From Siphonodentalium dalli (lineage: Eukaryota > Mollusca > Scaphopoda > Gadilida > Siphonodentaliidae): 64,000 nt of DNA. Numbering within the stretch: position 1 is the stretch's first letter; each line of letters opens with the position of its first letter. Below the pieces are notes generated by a model, which did not search any database, was not told the DNA's origin, and saw only the letters and a list, made by a program, of their open reading frames with translations. Where the stretch lies: the NCBI GenBank assembly GCA_032622095.1, contig CP136064.1, forward strand, positions 248,095,827-248,159,826, read 5' to 3'. The translations under genes and the position numbers were made by a program. Below, one piece after another: positions 55,758-64,000 of the stretch.

Positions 55758-56295
55758 TAGGGCTGCAATGATACGCCTCCCTCACGATTTGATACGTATC
55801 ACAATTTTTTGCAATGATACAATACATATCGCGATACATTCCAGACAGAAAATTGGACCAGTTTACAACTTTTGCATACTTTGCAAATTATGCATATTGT
55901 TTTGGTGTTTTGTTGTCGATTTTCCACCCATGTCTTTCTGAAAGGCACGAAAACTGAAGTGTTTCCATTCATCCAATTTAAATTTCGCCGACGGAGCAAC
56001 AATTTTTGGAATTACCTCGCCTATGACCGGTTGAGAACTTGTAATTGTATCATGGCCTGATAGTTCCGACATGTTATTGATTTTAAATTTCGATGGTCAT
56101 CGAAACATCGACCATTGATATAATGGAAGGGCAAGAATTTTGATTGGTTAACAGAGCAGAAAAACTATGGAATTATGGCGGTTATAGCCAATGAAAGAGT
56201 TCTCTCAGAGTGATTGGGCATGTGTTTAGACTACAAAAATACGGATCGAAAAACATCACGATTCACCTAAACCGCGGTGAATCGTTGCAGCCCTA
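55758..56295. mobile_element. hAT-like element
   Basis: TAGGGCTGCAATGATACGC and GTGAATCGTTGCAGCCCTA form imperfect inverted ends. TACGTATC and ACGATTCACC words are subterminal. A convincing 8-bp duplication is not visible (CTTGTTAT versus TTGTCAAT). Confidence 0.65.
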
Positions 56296-56387
56296 TTGTC
56301 AATAAGTATTTAGTATAGAGATGAATTTTAGAGTACATATCACCAGGTTAACACTGACTAATACTTTGAGAAAATGGCAAAGACGTT

Positions 56388-56815
56388 CAAGCCTGCAAAT
56401 AGCGTGTCTGTCATTTGCAGAATGAGGTCCCCAGAGGGTGAATTTAGTAACGCTATCCCGCATAGCGGGCTAGCATCACTAAATTCACCCTCTGGGGACC
56501 TCATTCTGCTTAGGCCCTCAACTGATATGGCAGACCTAGGATCAGATTGAAGTTCCCCAGTTGAAGTTGGTGATGTTCAACCATTGGGCACCTCAATTAT
56601 GAAATTTTATCTTCTGCAAATTTGGGGATATAGAAACTTCCTAGAAGGGAAATGTAACTAAAAACAATCTTAATTTGATACTATAGATACTTCCCAGAAG
56701 ATGAAGCCTAAGCAGCATGAGGTCTCCAGAGGGTGAATTTGGTGATGCTAGCCCGCTATATTCACCCTCTGGGGACCTCATTCTGCAAATGACGGACACG
56801 TTATTTGCAGGCTTG
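56388..56815. mobile_element. Family C hAT-like MITE with perfect 8-bp duplication
   Basis: CAAGCCTGCAAATAGCGTG .. its complement, flanked by AAGACGTT at 56380-56387 and 56816-56823. The interior is nearly identical to 12275-12719, so it is a young copy. Confidence 0.93.
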
Positions 56816-57066
56816 AAGACGTTGATCAGTGTACATAGATTCAGGGTTTCCGCTATAGGGGCAGAGGGTACCTTTCCCCTCGCCCAAATTTTCCCTTCGA
56901 CCTATTCTCCTACCCGATCCACATATTGATGCCTACAACACACGTCATGTGTATCTGCCACTGAATAAAACCAACAGGGAGTAATAAACAAAGATAATTT
57001 CATTTTCCCACTATTAAACGTTGATCACATGTGAACCATTTGGCAGGAAGAGAATGCTTTTCAAGG

Positions 57067-57416
57067 TTAGGCGACACCAATTTTTAAGTCTGGTTTACGA
57101 ACACCTCCTACAATTTTTTTTCCATTTCATGAAAAAAAATAAAACTTTTTTCTCCCAATTTTTTTTACACGCGTACTGATTTTCATGTGCTGTCGCATCC
57201 GGTTCTGCTTATGATCATTTACAGATCCATATTTTCATGTATTTCATGACAAGAAACATTTTTTCACAATTTTTGTAAAATTTATGTAAAATTCCATGAT
57301 TTACTTTATATAAATTGGGGGGACAAATTTTTTTAGTTTTATATTTTTCCCTCCTGCATCTACTTTTTTTCTCCCCACATGTTCGTAAACCAGACTTAAA
57401 AATTGGTGTCGTCTTA
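57067..57416. mobile_element. TIR element with ~34-bp ends
   Basis: GGCGACACCAATTTTTAAGT, CTGGTTTACGAACA is mirrored by TGTTCGTAAACCAGACTTAA, AAATTGGTGTCGTC. Flanking TTAG / TTAG. No ORF of note. It lies in SPFH intron 2. Confidence 0.75.
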
Positions 57417-57589
57417 GACACATTGACAATTATTTTTGCCTTATTCTGAAAGATATCGAAACGGACATTGCTAAAAGCCACATGGTTGATTCTGCCTTGT
57501 TACGTTTAATTACGTTCTGAACTAACACAGAGTTCTGACTGTTCTGATTAATAATTATGTTTATTAATTAGCTATAGGTTATCGGCCGC

Positions 57590-57700
57590 AATAAGTAGAA
57601 AGCTGCCCGCATCATAAGTAACAAAAGTCGGCCAATAAGTGGAAAACACGGCCAATAAGTAAAAAAGTCGGCCAATAAGTAGAAAGGCGGCCGATAAGTC
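57590..57700. repeat. ~20-bp minisatellite
   Basis: About five copies of a GTCGGCCAATAAGTAGAAA-type unit with point differences. Confidence 0.75.
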
Positions 57701-58189
57701 AACGGTATGGTAAATGACGTCATACGTATTTAACTCGATCAGCAAAGAATATTGGGCCGACGGAAGATAGATTGCAGTTGATTTCGTATGAATTACGGAC
57801 AGTCACTGTTTTTGGGAGTACATATACATGTACGTGGATGGACTAAATGTATGCTTATCAATAACATTCCCAGTGGAAACTAACAGTACTGTGAAATCGC
57901 TGCAAGTTCTTTACAAAGTTCACAAGAATAAAAATTGCTGGAATAATTGTTAATTTAGTAAAGCACACAATTGTATATAGCTATGTTAATATATTCATTC
58001 TGTGAAACAATTATTGCCAATGTTGCTAATTAAGAAAATACTTATTAATTGGTTGTTTCCACATTGACCGAGTAATGAGGCCTCGGTCTGTCATATTAGC
58101 CTTCGGCCTGCAGCCTCAAGCAAATACGACAGACCTTGGCCTATTAACTCAGCCAATATGGAAACAACCAATTAATAACATATAAGACG
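57701..58189. other. Intron 2 sequence with a foldback
   Basis: TTATTAATTGGTTGTTTCCA (58042) and TGGAAACAACCAATTAATAA (58158) pair around GGCCTCGGTCTGTC / GACAGACCTTGGCC. This is a ~140 bp inverted repeat of unknown type. Otherwise unremarkable. Confidence 0.55.
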
Positions 58190-58495
58190 AGGTCCAGATG
58201 TTAGCCATTGAAAGATGATCATTCTGCTATGGGAGACCTCGGATCAGATTGAAGTTCCTCAGTTGAAGTTGGTGATGTTCACCCATTAGTCATCTCGATT
58301 ATGCATGTTATCTTCTGCAAATTAGGTGATATAGAAACTTCCCAGAAGGGAAAAAGTAACTAAAAACAATGTTAATTTGGGACTCTAGATAGTTCCCAGA
58401 AGATGAGGCCTAAGCAGAATGAGGTCCCCAGATAATAAAATTCACCCTCTGGAGACCTCATTCTGCAAATGAAAGCCACACTATTTGCAGGATTG
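58190..58495. mobile_element. Family C fragment
   Basis: The interior ATTGAAGTTCCTCAGTTGAA and the right end CACACTATTTGCAGG are present and the left end is eroded. It is only ~64 bp from SPFH exon 3. Confidence 0.65.
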
Positions 58496-58558
58496 TGGCT
58501 ATATGTGTCCTCCTCGTTATTTATAGATTTATCAATGAAAACATTTTACTGTTTACAG

Positions 58559-58678
58559 ATGACACTGACTGTGGCTTTCCAGTATTTTATCCGGCCTGAT
58601 GATCTCAAATTGCTCCATGACAAATACAACTTGAACTACAGGACTGTCATCAGAAACAGTGCCATTGATTCATTGAAG
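58559..58678 (+). CDS. SPFH/band-7-like membrane protein, exon 3
   Basis: The acceptor TACTGTTTACAG is followed by 40 codons (residues 92-131) to AAG|GTTTGT, phase 0. It reads MTLTVAFQYFIRPDDLKLLH, then DKYNLNYRTVIRNSAIDSLK. SPFH domains have this beta strand with an FQY-h-h-x-P turn and then helices carrying an h-R-x-x-h core. Confidence 0.85.
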
Positions 58679-58744
58679 GTTTGTAGGTCATTTTACATTT
58701 TTGGATTGCATATGGACATAATAGTAATTTATACCTATATAATG

Positions 58745-59330
58745 AAGGCGATACTCTTTGCATGACTAAATACTTTGGCACACCCTACAAACCACATCCC
58801 TCATCCGATCATCACCAAATTTCTCATTGGGGTGACCTCTACATGTAGATTAGAGCCATCAATTTTTTTTCCAAATTTTGTTAAAAAACATGGCCGCCAG
58901 CAGCCATTTTAGATTTCAAATTTTAATCTAACGGCACACCTGCATTTAGGTATGTTTAGGATCACCTCCAGATGGGAGCTATCAAATTTGCATGACTAAA
59001 TCCTTTGGCACACCCAACAGACCAAATCCCTGATCTGATTGCCACCAAACTTCACATGGATCTTTTGGGTGACCACTAGATGGGAGCCATTTTACTCTTT
59101 GTATGACTAAATCCTTTGATACACCCTACAGATGACATCCCTTGTCGGACAGTTGCTAAACTTGACATGGATCACAACATGGGAGTTATCTAATTTTTCT
59201 GAATTTTGTTAAAAAAAACATGGGCACTGGCAGCCATCTTGGATTTTACTCTTTGCATGACTAAATCAGACCACATCCCTTATCCGATCATCACCAAACT
59301 TCATATTGATCTTCGGGATGACCTCTAGAT
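58745..59330 (+). mobile_element. Family A divergent monomers
   Basis: About four monomers of the TTTGGCACACCCTACA / CATGGCCGCCAGCAGCCAT variant, with no head or tail. They directly precede the LINE fragment. Confidence 0.65.
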
Positions 59331-59411
59331 GGGTTTCCGAGTTATAACTTTAGTTTTAGTTATCTGATTGTTTTAAAATTTTGTATTGAGTTTTACATCG
59401 AGTTTTCTAGA

Positions 59412-60260
59412 AAAGAGTCAAACGGTTACCATCTCGCCAAAGCTCGCCTTCAACAATGTTACCTGGATATTAAGAATTGGATGGAACTAAATAAACTCAA
59501 ACTTAACGATGATAAGTCAGAATTTCTTGTGATAGGATCTCGATATTCGTTAAAAGTGTTGTCAGAGACTGTAAATGGACAAGCAGACGCCAAATTTCAA
59601 ATTCAGCTTGCTGACTCTATAATTGACTCAAGTTCGGAAATTCGAAACCTGGGCTTCTATTTTGATAATACTATGTCGATGACCGTGACAGTTAACAATT
59701 TGTTGAAGTCATGTTATTTTCACCTAAGGTGCCTAAGGAGAGTTAAATGTCATTTGAGCCCGAAGGCGATAAAGCATGCTGTTCTTACCTTAGTGGTAGC
59801 GCGCGTGGACAGTCTCAACTCACTTCTTAAAAATTTGACAAAAGGGAACATTAAAAGAATCAACCTGTTATTGAATAACTGTGCTCAGCTTATTGGGAAC
59901 GTTTCGAAGTTTGACCACATAACACGAGTTCTAATTCATAATCACATAATGACATTCGAATTCAGGATGCAGTTTAAATGTGCTGTGATCGTTTTTAAAT
60001 CCCTCAGAAAACAAGTACCGTCATACATAACAGACATGTTTTTCCTGAAATCGTGTGACAGAGTTACCCGTTCAAGTGCGTGTGGTCTAGACCTAACCAA
60101 CATCAGGAAACCAGACGGACGTTATGGTGAAAAATGCTTTCAAGAGACATTTATCCAGATTTGGAATGGACTACCGTTAAAGATTAGACGTTCAAAAACA
60201 ACCTCCGAATTTAAGAAAAAACTGAAAACCCATCTTTTCAAAAAATGTTTCAATTTATAG
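59412..60260 (+). pseudogene. 5'-truncated LINE, RT C-terminal part (CR1/L2-like)
   Basis: The open frame extends upstream of the ATG at 59481 to ~59412 (ESNGYHLAKARLQQCYLDIK, then NWMELNKLKLNDDKSEFLVIG). It continues through IRNLGFYFD..MSM, LLLNNCAQLI and IWNGLPLKIRRSKTTSEFKK to TAG. These are the usual post-palm and C-terminal blocks of CR1/L2-type RTs. The catalytic motif is missing. The ~330 bp AT-rich 3' tail ends AATAATATAATAATATTG, a typical (ATT)n-like end. In SPFH intron 3, same strand. Confidence 0.85.
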
Positions 60261-60814
60261 ATTGTTATTTTTGGAAATCTTATTGCAGTTGTTATTTCAA
60301 TACACACCGTTGTTAAAGTTATAATTTATTCTTTTATCTTAATTTTTTTTATAAATCAAACTTTTCATTTTTTACTGAAATTTCAATTTTCTTTAGCTTT
60401 AATTTTACAGTAATTTTCGTTAAATTTAATTTTAAATTATTTTTTTCTTAACATAGTTATTTTTTTATTTTTTCTTAATCCATCTTTACAAAATTGTATT
60501 TAATAGTAGTAGGCCTATATTTGTATTTTTATAGTTTTATGTGTTTTTATTGTATTTACTTGTAAAGCGCATTGGAACATTATGTAGAATGCGTTTCTTA
60601 AATGTTAATAATATAATAATATTGTGGATTAGCCACATGAAAATACAGGTCATATTCTAATTTGGATTCGGTCCGCCTATCTATGTCGGAGTTATGGTCC
60701 TTGTCAACTTTTCAATTTGACAATTATTTTCATTTCCTGGTAATAAGTTGAGTTGCATATTTAATTTCTGAATATCATTGGATCCTATCATATGATATTA
60801 TTTATGAATTTTAG

Positions 60815-60947
60815 GCCGCTGCACCAGAATTCACCGCTGATCAGTTTGTAGGAGACAGATTATCTGTAGAACAAAAACTATACAGAGGAATTCGAGATCG
60901 TCTTGGAGGGACCTGCTGTGCTAAAAACTGCAAAAGCTTCGTGATGG
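60815..60947 (+). CDS. SPFH/band-7-like membrane protein, exon 4
   Basis: The acceptor ATGAATTTTAG precedes GCC. 44 codons plus one base run to ATG G|GTAAGA (phase 1), residues 132-175. It reads AAAPEFTADQFVGDRLSVEQ, then KLYRGIRDRLGGTCCAKNCK. The F..D/E R..h...h...h...L helix agrees with the SPFH fold, and the Cys-rich CCAKNC is a subfamily mark. The following exon was not found before 64000. Confidence 0.8.
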
Positions 60948-61201
60948 GTAAGAATATACATATAACATCTAATAAACAGGGTCTATCAAAATATTTTGTT
61001 TCCTTGTCAATATTAGTTGTGGTATTCTTTTAAAAGGACATGGCTCATTTTGAACCTCACAATTATGTATATACATAACAATGGTAAGAGGCATCTCAAA
61101 ACATAACTACGCAGAAAATTTCCAAATACATTCGTCGATATAGCGTTTCTCATATTTTTCGATAAATTTTAGATCATTATGTTTGTGTTGGTTCAATTTT
61201 T

Positions 61202-61586
61202 AACTCACCTTGATCAAGTTTGAGCTATTGCCATGGGTTGGTATCCGTCGCCTGTTCATGTGTGCATCTGTGTGTCCATGCGTCCATCAACAATTTCCTT
61301 TGGCACACCCTACAGGTACATCCCTGATCTAATCGTCACAAATGGGGTGACATCTAAATGGGAGCTTACCATTACTTCCGAATTCTGTTAAAAAACATGG
61401 CTGCCAGTGGCCATCTTGGATTTCACATTTGAATCCATCTGCTCACCACAATTGTTGGTGAAATATTTTGAAAGTTTACATGCATGTCTGGGATCACCTC
61501 TAGATGAGAGCTATTGAATATGAATGATTTTGCCGAATTTTGTCCTTCTCCAAGTTGAGCTACAGTGCCATTGACACTTTCATTTT
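61202..61586 (+). mobile_element. Short complete family A element
   Basis: The head AACTCACCTTGATCAAG, TTTGAGCTATTGCCATGGG, TATCCGTCGCC, about two monomers, then CTCCAAGTTGAGCTACAGTG and CATTGACACTTTCATTTT. At ~385 bp it is the minimal form of the family and shows head and tail without the array. Confidence 0.75.
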
Positions 61587-62639
61587 CAGCAGTCACCTAA
61601 AAATTGTAACTGTAGATCATGGGAAGACAATTTAGAGCTGTCATCGCTCTGAAACATTTATGGTACTACATAAGTTTTATGATTAAAACGAGAAGAAAGC
61701 AGCGTGTAAAGTGTTTTAATTGTTTCATGTTATGATAACGCAATATACCTTTCAACAAACATTATATGTCCCAGAAAGATACTTTGATGTCATGAAAAAT
61801 AGAAAATTCAAACACAATGTATGGACCCCTTACAAAAATGACGGCATTTGTATTTATAAAAATTCTGGAAGATTCATTCCGTTCCTGATTCCAGAATTCT
61901 GATAAATACAAACGCTGCCGTTTTTCATTTTTATTTTTTAATTTTGTTATATATTTATGACTTTTCATGTTTCATCTGCGAGATTGAGCCTTGGTTAGTT
62001 TTGATTTCCTTTGTATCAACTTTGTGTGACCCACATTATGTGAGTAAAGGGGGGATGCCCAATAGCAGAAGAGTCCACAAATAGAGGTACCATGTCTTGC
62101 CCACCGGAAGCTGACATAAGCTAATGATATGCAGAGCACCCTGCTGTAACGGCAGTTTCTGATATATAGTCATAAAGAATAGGAACAGAAAAGATAGCAG
62201 AAACCCAAAGAACACATAAAAATTTTGTGTTATGATTTATGTTTCATAATAAGAATTAATTTAAGCTTTGTATGACGCACATTATGTGAAATAAAATAAG
62301 CAAGAAAGCCCCGTCCATGTCCTCCGGTATATTAGGTACCGAGTTTCCCATATATATCGTACCTGAATTAAAGGTACACGCATTTATAGATAAGTTATCC
62401 ATTTCCCAAATGGTATTGGTGTTGTCCCATACATAACAGTAAAATTAAGTTAACTTCGTGCAAATAAGATATGCATAATTATGCATGATATATCAAGCAC
62501 TAACAGCTGTTGGATTCCAACTTCCAAGCGAATTGAATGCAAACGCATAATCTGGGTCACACAAAGCTGCAATAAATACCATACTTTGACTGAGAAATCA
62601 AACGATTCTGAGACATTGAAATATTTGTTGTTTTTTTTC
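61587..62639. other. Intron or intergenic, no exon recognised
   Basis: TGACCCACATTATGTGA (62027) and TGACGCACATTATGTGAA (62274) are a direct repeat pair with ~200 unique bases between them. No continuation of the SPFH frame was identified. Confidence 0.35.
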
Positions 62640-62820
62640 CACCCTTTCATGATGTGAGCAGCGCTTGTGCAGCAATAAAGATCCTGTGCATTCTCTTGTA
62701 CATGCGAGTCTCCCTATATATAAGATATACAAGGCTCCCTATGGGAGACTCGCATATACAAGAGAATGCATTGGCAAAGGGTTTTCGCAACATTTCAGGA
62801 TGCTCCACTCATGGAAGGAT
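62640..62820. mobile_element. Family B element, worn
   Basis: ACCCTTTCATGATGTGAGC, hairpins GCATTCTCTTGTACATGCG / CGCATATACAAGAGAATGC, and the tail CCACTCATGGAAGGATTAA. Confidence 0.7.
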
Positions 62821-63028
62821 TAAAGATAGATTATCTCTTTAAATATAAAATTTTAGATAGTTTCCTGAGTATGAAATAATATGTATGAGTTAGAAATGCC
62901 TGCCCAGAAATGATTCTATCAATTAATATTGATTTTATTTTGATATTATTTTATTATAATGTTCTAATATCGTATCAATTAATGGGACACTTATTTGTTC
63001 GATATAGAGGCCTCCAGTGTGGTGCTTT

Positions 63029-63322
63029 GAACGAATGCGGGTCTCCAATTGATTGTATTTATTGTAATATTAAGTAAGAACGAATGCGGGTCTCCAATTG
63101 ATTGTATTTATTGTAATATTAAGTAAGAACGAATGCGGGTCTCCAATTGATTGTATTTATTGTAATATTAAGTAAGAACGAATGCGGGTCTCCAAATGAT
63201 TGTATTTATTGTAATATTAAGTAAGAACGAATGCGGGTCTCCAATTGATTGTATTTATTGTAATATTAAGTAAGAACGAATGCGGGTCTCCAATTGATTG
63301 TATTTATTGTAATATTAAGTAA
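63029..63322. repeat. 49-bp minisatellite, six units
   Basis: Units of exactly 49 bp begin GAACGAATGCGGGTCTCCAA at 63029, 63078, 63127, 63176, 63225 and 63274, with one difference (CCAAATG in the fourth). A partial seventh GAACGAATG follows. The near-identity indicates recent expansion. Confidence 0.95.
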
Positions 63323-64000
63323 GAACGAATGACATAAATATATGACATTGTACTATCCGTACATCAGGTAGGGATTTACCAGAATGATATATATATACTA
63401 GTACAATGTATATTTCAATTTACTGAACCATTGTTGATATATTTGATATATGTATGTAACTTTTTATAGTATATATCTATTTATATCAGACCTTTTTACT
63501 TTCATAATTGGAAATAGGGAGATTTAGTGAAAAATAGGGAGATTTTTTCAATGTCAGGAACATGGAAAACACTTCATATTTTTTAAATGCAACTGTCTAT
63601 GACATTTACATAGACTGTTTGTTGCATTTGGTTTGCATCTGCCACACCTCAGTTACCTGTTTCTTGATTTTCTGCATTCAAAGGCACACCCTTTCGGTAG
63701 TATTCAGTTTAGTACATCTATGCACAATTAACGGCCTTGACACCGACTACCGAGTGTCTCTAATTTCTAAAATCACTGAATCATTGGGAATAAAATTACG
63801 ATTTTTCGGTTATGGATCACGCTTTATTTCCAACAAGCCAAAATACAACGATTAAAAATATATTTGCACACTATAAAATGGTGCTCTCGGATAATTTTGT
63901 AGCCAGATATATTCAGTAACATCGGTGAATTTAAAGAGAATATGCATGGACAGAATTATTTGAGGTCCGTTCGATTCGCGTCCTGTTACTGCTTATATAT
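63323..64000. other. No gene recognised
   Basis: AT-rich. The 97-codon ORF at 63562-63855 has no recognisable domain and no splice support in SPFH phase 1. It could be a relic, but I see no evidence for function. Confidence 0.3.

Noticed and set aside
63562..63855. 97-codon ORF as the next SPFH exon
   Set aside because: Its sequence does not continue the SPFH helix pattern, and no phase-1 acceptor was found at its start.

Overview
The window is eukaryotic nuclear DNA from an animal. It has GT-AG introns, a mitochondrial carrier gene split as in animals, CR1/jockey-like LINE fragments and dense DNA-transposon debris. Frequent TACATGTA-type words, and hairpin-headed elements carrying internal 160-170 bp tandem repeats, point to a marine invertebrate, most likely a mollusc such as a bivalve. 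I cannot name the species. There are no operons and no RNA genes that I could recognise. Most apparent ORFs lie inside repeats.

Genes. (1) A complete three-exon SLC25A34/35-type mitochondrial carrier lies on the minus strand (13167-18063, 309 aa by the shortest splicing). The head of its last exon, with the splice acceptor, is tandemly triplicated in frame. (2) The 5' part of an SPFH/band-7-like membrane protein lies on the plus strand (exons at 48981, 55152, 58559 and 60815). It runs out of the window. (3) A candidate two-exon microprotein gene (1817-2360, 45 aa) has a promoter-like stretch just upstream. (4) A candidate minus-strand terminal exon (10414-10625) is followed by AATAAA.

Layout. 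0-10 kb: microprotein candidate, foldbacks, a CRE-rich stretch and MITEs. 10-18 kb: carrier gene with transposon-filled introns. 18-26 kb: LINE relic, nested MITEs, a 1.7 kb hAT and a 975 bp foldback. 26.8-36 kb: a 9.2 kb array of three head-to-tail hairpin-headed elements with ~164 bp monomers. 36-48 kb: hATs, a triple nest and two further hairpin-headed families, one of them inserted cleanly between T and T in a copy of the first. 48-61 kb: SPFH gene with introns filled by MITEs and two LINE pieces. 61-64 kb: a short hairpin-headed copy and a 49 bp minisatellite.

Repeat families used below (my labels). A, Helentron/'pearl'-like elements (AGCTCAACTT head, CACTTTCATT tail). B, piggyBac-like MITEs (TTAA plus CCCTTT.., with TATATATGCGAG hairpins). 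C, hAT-like MITEs (CAAGCCTG.., 8-bp target-site duplications). D, Tc1/mariner-like full-length foldbacks (TA plus CAGTAATGCCC). E, hAT elements (CAGRGA..) with GTTGGAAATTTCCAAC palindromes. F, TTAA-flanked elements. Several insertions are datable relative to one another because one sits inside another.
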